Origin: Drosophila pseudoobscura
Taxonomy: Eukaryota; Arthropoda; Insecta; Diptera; Drosophilidae
DNA: 64,000 bases
NCBI RefSeq assembly: GCF_009870125.1
Contig: NC_046683.1
Span: 45,461,869 to 45,525,868 of the forward strand
Direction: 5' to 3'
The notes under the pieces are model-generated. The model saw only the letters and a program-made list of their open reading frames with translations. It was not told the DNA's origin and ran no database searches. Made by a program: the position numbers and the translations under genes. Each line of letters starts with the position of its first letter. Position 1 is the first letter of the stretch. Positions 47,307-59,702 of this stretch are shown here, one piece after another.

Positions 47307-48282
47307 ATGAGTAATATGCAACTCGGCCAAAAATTATGCATTAAACAGACTTCTGCCATTTAATTGCCGTAGCCCCCGTCCTGTTCTGGCCTGTCCTGTC
47401 CTGTCCTGTGACCCCTCTCTGTGGCCCTCTCTTTTGCAATCATTTGATTGCTGGATAAAGTACAATTGTTTGCGCTCGGCATAAGGACAATGGCCGGCAG
47501 TGCTCTCGGCAATCGGCCAGGACACCTTCGTGGGGATATATGTATGTTGTGCATTAAAACGAAATTAAATGGATGCCACTGATGTTGCTGTGGCAATTGT
47601 TGTTGTTGTTGATACTGTCATTGTTGTAACAAGCGTTGCTGCTGCTGCATATTTTATAAGCGACGAGCATATGCGAAAGAGGGGAGCATACTGTTTGCAC
47701 TTCCCCTTTTCTGTTTTTCGGTTTTTTAGCCAATTTAAAACGCCTTTTGGAACGGGCCAGTTCGGCCTACAGGTCGTATGCGTAAAATCAGCAGAAATAA
47801 CAGTAATAAATCGACAGTAAAGTGCAGAGAATGAGGTGGGGTGATGGGAGGGCACACAACGACAAGAGAGCATACCAGCACAATGGAAAAGTCTAGCCTT
47901 ACTCGATGGGAGGGGCCCAGATACCCTCCCTCTGAGTCGATACCTCTCTGATCTCATTGATCCAACGACCAATCTTAGCGAGGTAAAATGCTGATGATGA
48001 AGAGAGTATTATTTAAATATTGAAAAGGTATTCAATATTCAGTTGTTAATCTCTTACAGTACTTTATACACATGAATTTTAGTTGAATATGCAGTCCAGA
48101 ATGATCAAGGGTCCAGATGTATGTATTGCATGCACGTATCCTATGATACCCTATGCGAACAAACGGTTGAAAGTGCATCTCTGTCCCGCGTTCCTGCCAC
48201 TCCATACTCCATACTCCACCCCACCCTCTCTCTTTATCTGCTTATGCGTGAGCTCATTTGTTCCATGCATCACCCATGCAAA

Positions 48283-48307
48283 TGTGTGTGTGTGTGTGTG
48301 TGTGTGT
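48283..48307. repeat. (TG)12 microsatellite
   Basis: Uninterrupted TG run. A second, impure GTGT-rich stretch follows at about 48600-48665. Confidence 0.9.
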
Positions 48308-51300
48308 ATGCCCTGCCTTTGACATTGCCGCAGCCTACGCCATGATAATGTGTCATTATATTAAAAGCTTTGCAAATACGCCACCTACCGGGCAGAGGTT
48401 GCACAACTGGCACTCCCTTGGCTGGCCCTGCCTCCTCTCAACCCAGCCCCACCCCTTTGTCTGCCCTGTGGGCTGAATACCGTAGCGCCGCCGCTTGGGC
48501 TAGAAATTTCATTAACGTTTCTGCTTTGTGGCTGTGTTGTGTTTGCCCATAAAACTAAGACGCCATTGGGAATATGCCTGAGAGCAAGTGTGCACAGTTT
48601 GTTGTGTTCGTGTGTGTTAGTGTGCTCGTGTGTGCGTTTGTGTGTGTGCTTGTATCTGTGTGTTTGCTGCCTTCAAGTGCAGCCAGCAAAGTAGGCAATT
48701 AATTTGTTAATTGGCGTGAATATTGTTAGTCAAATTGATGGCAGTTGACGAGACTAAATGGAACTCGAACGGAGAGTCGGACTCTGCCCCCGCCCCCGCT
48801 CTTATCCCTGGCCTCCCTGAACCCTAATCGGATCCACCGAGCTGTGGAGACGTTTCAGCAGCAAATTGAGTTTTCGCACTGTGCCCCCACCCGCCCCAAA
48901 GCGTACTAATTTGGTCAAAGTCGAGAGGATTTTCGAATGGGGTAACATTGCTGGTAACAGTTGAAGCCAGGATTGCATTAATGAAGAGGCGATTGGGTGC
49001 GAGAGTTTCGCATTGGGGGTTACTCCTATCTACGCGCACATTTATCCTCCCGGCACTTTATAACCCATCGGCATAACCCACTTAATGGCCCCATTACTCT
49101 CCATATTATATGATAACTTTTATTTTTTCCACCTTTATTTTTTTGTGAGTTGCGTATTTGCATTTAAAATTTTATGCATCTCTTTTTTGTCTTTTTGAAT
49201 GCCACACATGTCGTTGATATATTTTTGTTACTGCCCTCCACGGGAGCCGGCATTTTATGGCCTTTTGATCTTTTCATTATGGTCATCAAAAAACATAAAG
49301 TCCTTTCCACCCGCGTCCTGGCCCCTAACTCGGGCTTTTGTTTCCGTTTCCCGCTCTGCTGATTTGATTTACACAAAATGCCAAATGCGATTTTATGGCC
49401 ATGTTTGCTTTCCGCACATATATTTGTTGGGCTTGTTGCAAGTGCTGCGTCCACAAGAACCGTCACACGGAAACCTACCGACTTAATGATACCCCCTGCA
49501 GGCTTACAATCAAACGAAACTTACAGTGCGGCTTGTGTGCGTAGACAGCGGGAAAAATGAAACAAAAAGTTGTATTTAATTGGTGCCGATCACTGGACCA
49601 CACGTGTACGTAAGCGCCTTTTCCTAAGCACAATGGACGTCCCGACCCCTTAAGCTTTAAAATGGGGTGTATAAGTATTTCTTATCTATTTTAAATAGAT
49701 AATATTCCGGATTCTAGATATATAATCCAGCTAAACTTTCATATCTTAGCCATATTGGTTCAAAAGGGGCCTTGAAACACAAATAATAAACTACCTATGG
49801 CTTCCACAATCTCTCCCTTTTTCAACATCGGATCGGCTAAAGCCATATCGTTAGTGTTTTCACTTTTTTCGGGTGCAAAGATCTCAACTGGGAATCCAGG
49901 ATGTTCGGTATGCTTTGTGCTTGTACAGCCACAACGATATTCAGTAAGTAAAAAAAAATGCTTAATAAACACACAGGAATTCACGTTTTTCCATTTTCTC
50001 TTCAAATTACGAGGAAGTCTGCCATCAAAGGCTGTCAAACAGACAATCCAAAAGGCGCAGCTTCTTCAAGTTTTGACAGGAGTCTATTGATAAATGCCTT
50101 TCCACACATGGAGAATTGTCCTAATCATTTAAGAGGTGGAAAATTCTAAAAGTCAAACTTATTGAACAGCTCTCTTAAGTTCACGTCTTCGATATTTCCA
50201 ATAGTTTGATGATGGCACAAGGTTTTTATCTGATCGATTCCCAACCCCGATTCCGATCTACGAATAATATATATACCCTTGAACTACTATTCTGCCGAGT
50301 ACCCAGTACCCGGGTACAATAATCAAGAGGTGCGAACCATGCAACAGTATTTGTGTGTGTTTGTGTGGTTGCTCGAACAGTATATAGCACGCATTTTTGT
50401 TTGTTTTATCAACAGCACCTGCTGTGCGCAAATAAATAGAGAGAAAATGTGTGTATTTATTTAGTTGGTGCTGTTTTTGTTTTGATGAGCCACGTAAAAT
50501 GCAATTAGTGTGGAAAATGTTGAAAATACTTCAAAATGTTAATTGAAAGTGAATGTATGCACGGTAAAAGGGATCACTGTATGAGGATTCAAGAACTCTT
50601 GCCCAGTTTTTGCGTAAAATAGATCCCCCCCATGGCCCTCCATTATAATTATCCCCTCTGCAACTCAACAGCGGACCATCCAAGCGTACTCCGTGCTCCG
50701 TGCAAGGATCCGAGTTCATAAATGTCATGTCCTTGTATGTAGCACCTGTCATCATCATCGTCGTCATTTATACCAACATCCGGAATGCGCTTGGCCAGAA
50801 GCGTCATCATTACGACCGCACAACATGGTCTGCTCCCATTTTTTTCCACACGCTTAGCATATGTGGAAAATGTTGGCTTAATTCCCCAATTCGCTCCTCC
50901 CCTGATTCCGGAGATGACAATTTTTTGTGCCCTCGTCGATGTCAAACAATATTTATATACTCGCACTCACATCCTTCCACTGGTCGCAATCGCAGTCGCA
51001 ATCGCAATGGCAGTCGCATTCGCTTTCCCATTCGAATAATGCGGGGATTATTTTCTTAATTGATGTTGATCGGCCTATTATATGCACATGGCCCCGTCGC
51101 TTCATTTCGAGCCCCTCTATTTCATTTAATATTAAATTTTTTTAGACTATTACCAAGCTGTGGTCGCGCCAAAATGTATACGCGCTAAAAGTTAATTTGA
51201 TTTTCTGACCGCATGTAAAATTTTGAACTTTCTGACTTTGACAAAACTGCGGATTCAAATTGCATTGGGCAATGGGGTGGAGGGTGGAGGGTGGTAGGCT

Positions 51301-52943
51301 TCGGGGGCGGGGGCTTGGTGGCGCGGAAATGACGGAACCAGAATCATTAGCAATTTTGGTTTATATTCTATTTGGAAAATTTGAAATTTCAGTTAATTGG
51401 TTTGAAGAGTAGAATAGAGAGGGCTGTGGCTGTCAAGTACTGGATTTGGAAAACAGAAATGTTTGTGATGAAATAAATGAGCAATCTGCAGTGCCGTTTC
51501 AGCCCACAACTTGACTAATAAATATCAAATAAATAATGGAAAACTCTCAGAGGCAGCGGAACCCTACCGTCCCTCCCTCCCGCATGGCTCTGCTCTTTCG
51601 ATTTAGTGATAGTTTATAGGCTTATGGAATATGCATGCAAAATGCAAATCAATATCCGGTGCGCTCTTGGGCGCTGCCCTTGATTGCGCGTTCACGTCGA
51701 TGTTCCGCTTCCTGCTGCTCTCCGTGAGTTTTACAGGATTAAGCACTTAACAACAATTTTACGCACGCACTTTAAATTAATTATGCATTATTTATAAATA
51801 AATGAAATGCACACGCACCGAAAACTTTTGCAAATGATGCGCGGGACCCTGGACAACAGGAACTCCCTGCTGTGGTGCAGTTCGGTGCGGTGCGCGTACG
51901 GGGGATTTTGATGTTGAAAGCCGCAGGACGAACATGTTGCGCTTAAAATACTTTCCTAATTTTTCGCTAATATTTACCAGGTGGACGGATGACAGTCCGC
52001 TCCTCCATCCACCATCATCCATGCCGCTCGTGGTATGCTTGTTCGCTTCGGTTTCGTTTCGTTTGGTTTGGTTTGGTTTTGCATTGTCTGCCCCCACCTC
52101 TGTCTCTCTGTCTGTCGGAAATAACAAATATTTAAACGTATTTAATTAAAACTCACAAATGAAACCACAAACGCAGAGCGCGCGCAATGAGCGGCCAAAA
52201 TGGCAGGCGCATCCTCCCACAATCCTACCCTAATCCCATAGCCCTTGCCGAGCATTTATTGTTTATTTATTCACCTTTCAGTGCAGCTCTCATTGCATCG
52301 AATCTGATACTTTTAGGCCAAAATTTTATTTGAGCGCGATTGTAACGCAAATTGCATTGCATACTCGGAATGACACCCCCCCTCCACGCCCACGCACACG
52401 CCCATGTCCAGCCCACGCGCCTACATTGAACCTTGCGATTCGATGGAGTGGAAGCGGCATTCGAATGGAAATATAGCGCTTTAATGGGGGCCAGAGATCG
52501 GCCACTCGTCAGCATTTATACAAGACAGACATTCCCACGACTCTTGAACTACACTTTTAACGCGAAGAGAAGATAGCTCATTCGTTGCGGTATGATATAA
52601 TAGTCAGTCGATTTCCATTCAATTTGACTGCCGTTGGTAGCGTTTGGTTGGAGCATCTTCAATTTTCTTCGAAATATCTGGTTTATCTATCGATTCTATC
52701 GGATATAGCGGTACAAAAGTGGTCCAAAACATAATATTCTTTCGCTAGGGCATAAAAGGCGAGGATATGACGCTATAGATGTATGTTGCATGCTCGATTA
52801 GATACATAATACCTACCGGCAGAGGGGGGGCTGACCCACTATATTCTCCCTTATGTGTATGTATTTTCGGAGGATATAAATCGAGCAAGGTATCCTTGTT
52901 TTTGCCTGCGGTGCAGTTTCGTACAACAGCAACAACAACAACG

Positions 52944-53048
52944 ATGGAACAGGGAAACAAAACAATTTCATTTAAGAAGAATTTGAATTCAATTAGCAAT
53001 AAGCTGCGCGGTCTACGAGGACGAGGGCCGTTCCATGGTCGGCTCTGA
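52944..53048 (+). CDS. Candidate 34-residue basic small ORF
   Basis: ATG at 52944 in good fly context (CAACG-ATGG), stop at 53046-53048. The product would be rich in Lys/Arg (about 8 of 34) and ends GRGPFHGRL. A TATA-like GATATAAATC lies at about 52873 and a pyrimidine-rich GGTGCAG acceptor-like site at about 52910-52917, so it could be the start of a small transcript or an internal exon. No family recognised. An ORF this short is expected by chance, so the call rests only on the start context and the TATA-like site. Confidence 0.2.
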   Translation: MEQGNKTISFKKNLNSISNKLRGLRGRGPFHGRL

Positions 53049-53169
53049 ATGCAGTATCCGGGCCCTGTTCTCTTATAACATGAACATTTTATTATTAGGA
53101 TCTAATTTCCGAAAGCTGATTAAAATATAAAACGAAATGGACACGAACATTAGGATGGAGTAACAATTG

Positions 53170-54130
53170 TTTTGTCTCAAACATTGGTATTCCCCTTCTT
53201 CCTTTTATTCGAATACGAATGAACCCATCCCCAGCTTCTGGTCCTCAAAAAGACAATGAAGCCAACACAAGCTTCACTCATCTTTTCACAGCTTAAATAT
53301 GGCAGGAAAAGTATTAAATTGTATGGAATGAGTGCCTGATTAAACTCAGCTGTCAATATTGTTGTCTCTATACATAATTTTCATTGCAGGCTCTCCTCTC
53401 GCGCCTTCAGTATTCCATCAGTTCTCTCATACTATTAGACGCATCATCTTGTAACAGGGCCAATAATATATTTTCTGGATGTGTGAAAAAGGAATTTCTG
53501 TGCATGCCTTTTCAAACCAATGCTCTTTAGTCCATCTCTCAAATATAAACATCTTTTGCCAAAAAATCTTAGCCGAACCAGCTACATTACGAAATTGGCC
53601 AGTTCCTGTAAGGATTGTGTTGGCTTAGCTGTTCCGATATATACACGAGTAATCCTATTCGCGTAAGTTAGCTAACCAGAATGTCTCAGGGTCCCTCGGC
53701 CTCGGCGAGATTTGTGAGACAATGATTGCTGAAGCAATCGAGCACTTTGCCTATGTTGCCAGTAAGGCTTTTAAGGCCTGTTGTGATACCGTCCACAGAA
53801 GTAAAGAAATAGCCAAGTGGTAATTCATTCTCATGCAACTATCCACTGTACGGTCTATTGTAAGGTTTCTTTCCGTTTTTATGTCCAGTGCTGAAAGCAG
53901 TTCCATCACATCCAATTTTCACAAGAGGAGAACGATATTCATATGATTTCTCCAAAAGGTTGACAATATTATTTCCAATTGTGGCTGCTTTTTCAGAAGC
54001 AATTGAAAGATGACTGATGGATTGTGAATCCAGCTCAGATATTCAGTGATAGTATTTCCAGGCGAAATGTTTTCAGAATAGTTAATAAATAAAGTTCGGA
54101 GTCTCGACGAATCTTATGCGATTATTATTT
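53170..54130 (-). pseudogene. Decayed transposon-like protein gene (GCDGT family)
   Basis: On the minus strand, pieces of one protein can be read in the correct order across several frames interrupted by stops and shifts. From the N-terminal side: a segment near 53845-54005 with LVKIGCDGTAFSTGHKNG; a segment with LHENELPLGYFF and then DGITTGLKSLTGNIGK (about 53755-53850); FFTHPENILLALLQDD (about 53430-53490); and near 53170-53240 GDGFIRIRI...MPMFETKQ. These landmarks match, from memory, a large uncharacterised protein family that is multi-copy in many arthropods and hydra and behaves like mobile DNA. The GCDGT block could be the first strand of an RNase H-like fold, but that is inference. The copy cannot be functional. 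No terminal repeats were found, so the element's true ends are unknown. Confidence 0.6.
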
Positions 54131-55081
54131 ATGTTTGTTTCCTACTATAAGTAGTTCTTATTTTTTATCTTATTTTTTAGCGAGAAGCTAAAGAATTTGG
54201 AATCGAGGCAGCGTGCACATTCAGTTTGAAAAATAAACTTATATTGAGGTATGAAATTCCAGCTATTTTCATGCGGAAACTCAAGATGAAGTGATTGAAG
54301 CTTAATGTTTTCAGACAATTCTTATTTTTATGAAATCATTGATTAACAAAACACGAATACAAGTTTCCATCCATCTTAAAAAGTTAAACATTGCATACTT
54401 TTGGGCACATGTATGTAGAATACCGTGTAGAAATACATAAGTGTCACATGCTTTCCGCGTATGTCAATGTAAATGTAAAAGTCATGTATTAAATTTTTGA
54501 AATTTTTTAAATAAATATAAAAAGTACATATGTGTATGTATGTGAGACTCGAAATATGTTGCTATTAATCGTATATGACCATATATTACCACCGAAAATA
54601 CTTCTTAGAGAGACTAACTCTGTAGAGTACCAGGGGCTATTGATTACCCAGCAGCTGGTGGAAAAAAGAGAAAGGGAAGAAAAGGAGATTTTGTGCAAAA
54701 GCTCTTCCTTCAATTGCTACAATGGCAGCGTGTGAAAAATTGCATTTTTCCGCATATGTGCACAGCAAAGACACAAAAGTCAAATTACAATTCCCTCTCT
54801 GAATATCCTCTTTGCTGGCTATAGCTGGATAGCCGCCCCCAGTCCACTCCCCTCCCCTGCCCTTCGCTTCGTTCCATTCCGGCTCCACGTAAGCATTTGA
54901 TATGCTTTTAAAATGCATAAATTAGTGCTGGGGAAAAGATTGAAATAGAAGGGGTTAAGAGAAAATCCGGGCAAAACAATTGTATTTTCTCAGTGGACGC
55001 CTTTGTCGACCATCCCTGCTGCTCAACCAATCCTCCACTTGGCATATTCAGGATCCCCATCCCCATTCGTACTCGTATTCG

Positions 55082-55083
<2 letters not shown>

Positions 55084-55110
<27 letters not shown>
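55084..55110. repeat. (GT)13 microsatellite
   Basis: Uninterrupted TG/GT run. Confidence 0.9.
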
Positions 55111-55115
<5 letters not shown>

Positions 55116-55653
55116 TGGGGGTGGGTAGGGTCTCCTCTGTTTGCTTGCATTATCCCAAGCAACTTTTGTCTGGCTTTTTGGCTCTGAGTTGCGAATTTTT
55201 TCGACCCGCTCCGACTATTTACTCTTCAAGTTTCCCCAGGCTTAGAAATTAGAGGAGGAGGAGGCGGAGGAGCAGGCCAAAACAGCGGTGTGGGGTCCAG
55301 ATTCTTTGGCATTTAACTAAGCTGGTTAGCAAACAGTGTGGAGTCGCAGTCGCAGTCGCAATCGCAGTCGGAGTCCAGTCCAACAGTTGCCAACAAAAAA
55401 AGCAGAAATGCATATGGAAGAGGCTGCAAAGTTTGTGAGAGCCTGAAACAGACGCATAAGGATATGGCACTCATGAAGAAGTTTCTACGCTCTGGGGACT
55501 GTACTCCTTTATTTCGTTGCGCTGTTCCTGGATAAATACTTTGTGCAGCAACATAGGTACACGCATAATCCCGGCACAAACAAACCATTAAACCATTAAG
55601 ACAGCAATTTCAATTAAATATCTCATCCGTTTTGTGATGAACAACATTTGGAT

Positions 55654-55659
55654 TTTATT
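55654..55659 (-). terminator. Possible polyadenylation signal of the transporter gene
   Basis: AATAAA on the minus strand about 765 bp past the stop codon. A long 3' UTR would be needed; no nearer canonical signal was noticed. Confidence 0.35.
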
Positions 55660-56423
55660 AAACAAGCAAGTGGGCAAAATTCGTATCTGGTTTCTGGTGT
55701 TTTGGCAAAGTATTAACAATTGTGGAAAGGAAAGTAAAGGCTTAGCAGCTAAAGAGCTTAAATACTAAGTGCAGCTTATGGTGGTACAGGTTGCACGAGC
55801 AGGCATCTGCGATGATATAAAATAGTAGTTGGCTAGTTTGCTACAGTATTTCATTTACATTAATTGTGACAAAAAATATACAAATATGGGATCATTCATT
55901 ATAGATCTATACAGTACATATACATATACATATGTTATATGGGGGGCATACATATTTACAAATATCACAACAAAATGGGGCATTGCGAAGGGGACTCAGG
56001 GATTCAGGGGTTAGCGGAGCAAACAGTTAAAGAGTTAAAAAAAATAGTTGTTGGTCGGATAATCAAGTATACGTAAAATGGTAATAAAATGGCGAAATGG
56101 TTAAACAGAGTCTGGTACTGGAGCTCTCTCTAGAAGTCGCTTACGAAGCGTGTGTGGCGCATAGAAATAACAGATCCGCTGGGACAGATAAGACGGGGTC
56201 GGAGGGGGGGGGATAGATGGAAGAGTGGGGGTGGGTGTGCGGATCCATTTAATTTTTATGCGCAATCTATTCATCTCTCTCACATACACGTGCTAGCTAG
56301 GAAGGCAAGAGTCTTTGTTCTATTCAAGAGAAAATGTCGAGGAGTAAATGAAGTTCAAGCTGAAAAAGTGCGCTGTCGGGTAAAAAAAAGGGGACCTATA
56401 ATACTTCGGCTGCTTCTGCGGGC

Positions 56424-58392
56424 TTAAAGCTTTTCGGAGTACTCGAACGGCGGCAGCTTGACGCCATTTTCCGCCTTAAAGTCGGGCTCAAAGGCGCGGT
56501 TCTCGTGCTGGCCAAGATAATTGTTGCTTTGCTGCTGCAAGGCATTGGCCGCTACCTCGGCGTGGTTGCGATTCCTGGATATCTGTGTGGAGTTGCGCAG
56601 CCCATAGCAGAAGTAGATCACATAGCCAATCACAATCCAGATGAGGAATCGAATCCAGGTGTTCAGATCCAGCTGGAACATCAGGTAGAGGTTGGCAAAG
56701 ACACTCAGGCACGGCACGAACGGCACCAGCGGCACCTTGAAGGTCAGCTCAATGGTCGACACTGGCTGCATTCCAATGACCACGCCGATGAGGATCAGTA
56801 CGACGCCCACCAGGCTCAGCGACACTATGCCACCGGTACTGTCAAGGTCAAATGCCTTCTGCAATGAGCACCACACCAGGCACACGACGGCGAAGACCAC
56901 GATGCCGACCTTGGTGATGTTAGAGGTCAAGGAGTTGGGTTCCCGATATGAATGGCCGTTGAAGAACTGCCGGAACACATTTGGGGCCTTCACCGACACG
57001 AGCTTGGTCATGTCCTCGTCCTGGTAGCGCAGGACCAGAACACAAATGGCCACGATGGTGTAGGCCAGCAGGGTACCGATGGACATCATGTCCACGAGCT
57101 GGTCCAGATTAAACAGCATGGCCATGATGGCTGTCAGGAAAAATTAAAGGTCAGAAATCACTCCTTTCAAATCCATTTTCAAACCGCTCAACTCACAGGC
57201 AAAGATTCCCGAGACAATGGTGGCTATAAGGGGCGTCTTCGTGTAGGGATGCACCTTGGAGAGCCGCTTGAAGAGGATGCCGTCGTTGCCCATGGCGTAG
57301 AGGATGCGGGGCAGTGGGAACATGGCTCCCAGGAGACTGGTGCACAGGGCAAACACCGCTCCGATAGTCACGATCCACTTGATTGTGATCCAGCCAACGA
57401 CGTCGAAGGCGTGCGGGAAAGGGGCGTCCCTGTCCTGCAGGTAGTACGGAAGCATCATCGTCAGCACCGTGGAGACCCCGAAGTAGGCCAGGAAGATGAT
57501 GATCAGCGAGATGACGATCGAGAGCGGGATGTTGCGCTTGGGATTGATGGCCTCCTCGCCCGTGGTGGCAATGCAGTCGAATCCCACGAAGCCGAAGAAG
57601 CACTTGGCCGCTCCCGCCATCACTCCGGCAAGGCCGAACGGCATGAACCCACCAGTGCCGAATCCTTCGGGCACCTGGTCCTGGGGAATGCGCCAGTTAT
57701 CGGCATTCGCTGTACGGAAGGAATACACATAAATGAGGATCAGACGTCCACGGGAAATCACGAGCATCCCACTCACCATTCATGGCTCCGGCCACCAGAA
57801 CAATGCAGATCGTGACTAGATTGACGCAAGTGAAGATGTTGTTCAGGAAACTGGACTCCTTGGCGCCAAATGCCAAGATTCCGGCCAACAGCAAGACCAT
57901 CCCGAAGGACAAAAAGTCCGGATAGTCGCCCAAAAAGCCCACATCCATGTGCATCGATTCATTCAGCGCCTTCGACATGTTGTTGTCGATCAGCGCGTCA
58001 AAGTAGCCGCTCAGGCCGCGCGCCACGGAAGCAGTGCCGATGACATACTCCAGGATTAGATTCCATCCAATGGTGAAGGCCACAAACTCGCCAATGGTCA
58101 CATAGCTGTACACATAGGCGCTTCCTGCCTTGGGCACGCGAGCGGCAAACTCCGCATAGCAGATGCCCGCAAAGGCCGATGCGACGGCCGCGATCAGGAA
58201 TGAAATGGTCACCGCCGGACCGGCAATGTTGTAGGCCACCTGTCCGGCCAGGACATAGACGCCCAGTCCCAGAGTACTGCCCACGCCCAGGGCCGTAAGA
58301 TCAAAGAGATTGAGGACACGCGCCAGCTGGGACTCGCCCTCGTTGACGTCGTCCGTTTTGCGGCGGGTGAGTGCATTCCAGAATTTCGCCAT
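56424..58392 (-). CDS. Cationic amino acid transporter (SLC7/CAT family), three coding exons
   Basis: Integral membrane permease of the APC superfamily predicted to import Arg, Lys and related amino acids. Exons are 57777-58392, 57197-57709 and 56424-57130, with introns of 67 and 66 bp (GTGAGT donors, TACAG and GACAG acceptors). Phase is conserved and the joined frame gives 611 residues ending YSEKL. The N-terminus carries the CAT signature [17 protein letters not shown] (about 35-51). [18 protein letters not shown] follows, then [38 protein letters not shown] and [13 protein letters not shown], all typical of CAT proteins, with about 14 hydrophobic segments. The length fits animal CATs. D. 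melanogaster has several (slimfast and relatives such as CG5535, CG7255, CG13248); I think a CG5535-type ortholog is likely but did not test it. An acceptor-like TTTTAG|TA directly before the ATG (AG at 58395-58396) suggests a spliced 5' UTR exon upstream. Confidence 0.94.
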
Positions 58393-58396
58393 TACT
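58393..58396 (-). promoter_or_regulatory. Probable 3' splice site of a 5' UTR intron
   Basis: The minus strand reads GAACTTTTAG|TAATGGCG. An AG after a short pyrimidine run, two bases before the transporter ATG, fits the end of a leader intron. The matching leader exon was not located; it may lie anywhere up to about 60.9 kb. Confidence 0.4.
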
Positions 58397-59208
58397 AAAA
58401 GTTCAGTAAGAAAACAGATCGGTTAGATATTGTCCAGGTCATGTTCCAATTGACTAGCATATCTTATCGCGACAGATGGGTTGGGTTGGGGCTAGACTAG
58501 CATATCTCGACAAGTGGCTCTCCAAAGCGGCTGTGACAAAAGATAGAGAAACAGAGCTGAGCTGTGTTCCCGGTCTGTGTCGATAGAATCCCCGATCCGC
58601 CATCCCTAATAACATTTGATGTCTGTTTTTCTTGTGTTTTTTTTTTTGTGGCACTGTGATTCACTGCGGAGTAGTAACTCGTTACTGGGAACAGGTCGGC
58701 GAAAGAGCAATAACATATGCACATATAATTAATGTCTGTTGAACGTACTCCGACGACTGTCACTTGGGCATTTTTTCCCTGGCTTTTACGAGAACACGAG
58801 TATGCACATATGTATGCAGTTTATAACCAGTACAAAACGTGATGACAGTCTAAAATATAGTATAGCAGTTGATTTGTGAGCTAGTAAATCAAATCAGGAA
58901 TACAAAGTCATATAATGTAACAGAACGGTCACAACTATTCCGCAATCTTCCGAGCCATATAGATATAGTTACTAAGGGCATATAGCCCACACGCCCACAC
59001 ATATACGTATACATATAAGTATGAGATGTATAGCTAGGCTCGATTTCACCATCTCTCGAGTTGTGCTCCAACTGATTTGCCCAGTTAGAAACGCTATTAT
59101 CGCTCAATAGATGATTATTTATGTGCACAGATTAAACCATGTACGAAACTTAGTCGAAGAGGTATTCTACAGGTACACCTGTATTCCTGGAATGTAATCC
59201 CGCCGATT

Positions 59209-59702
59209 TATCGGTTATCAACACTCACTCCGGCAGGCACAAGCCATATATTGCCGATATGTCTACTGTTTACAATGTCTTGTCCCAATCGGGCCAATCA
59301 ATTAGCCATTTTCTATGGTACGATTTGGTTTTACCCAACCCCCAATTCGGGTTTAAAGTGTAATATTTTCGACCCCTTAGTAATCCAGATAAGCCTCCCT
59401 GCCATTGGGCTCTCGATGAGCACACGCCTGGTGTGTTATCTTATCGGGTTGCGGTTGAGTGATTGAAAGGCTGATTAGCACGAGAAATCGGTGTTAATGT
59501 GGGTACTAATAGACCACTGAAGAGTCTCGTTGATTTCAAGGACAGCCCAGCGAAAGTGGGCTCATTCATTCTTTCTAGATAGCGATCGCGAGGCTTTCGC
59601 TTTTCCTCAAGATTTTCCGCAAACACACACACACACACATGTCCCAGTTTAGTTTCAAAATCGCCAAGAGCCAATACCTGTTTCCGATGCCTTATCTATC
59701 GG
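59209..59702. promoter_or_regulatory. Group of GATA-type sites
   Basis: TTATCGGTTATCA at 59209-59221, TTATCTTATCGG at 59436-59447 and CTTATCTATCGG at 59691-59702 each pair two GATA words within about 12 bases; a further CTTATCG lies at 58463-58469. GATA factors drive gut and fat-body genes in flies, and the transporter is the nearest gene downstream. Regulatory use is inference. Confidence 0.35.

Larger units (their letters stand above)
45930..52870. other. Non-coding stretch upstream of the GYR/YLP gene
   Basis: No supported gene. It contains GATGAC, CAA and GT microsatellites. At 49760-50150 the two strands carry overlapping coding-like open frames that could not be resolved into a gene. 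At 47899-47990 (minus) a short frame ending in a stop follows a good acceptor, but no upstream exon was found. Scattered ATACCC/GGGTAT motifs (for example near 50275) suggest very old DINE-1-type debris. Confidence 0.45.

Noticed and set aside
47899..47990. Minus-strand terminal-exon-like frame (FYLAKIGRWINEIREV...) behind a good acceptor, reminiscent of a serine protease end
   Set aside because: No catalytic exon was found upstream, and the Tyr-to-Trp spacing is two residues shorter than in trypsin-like proteases.
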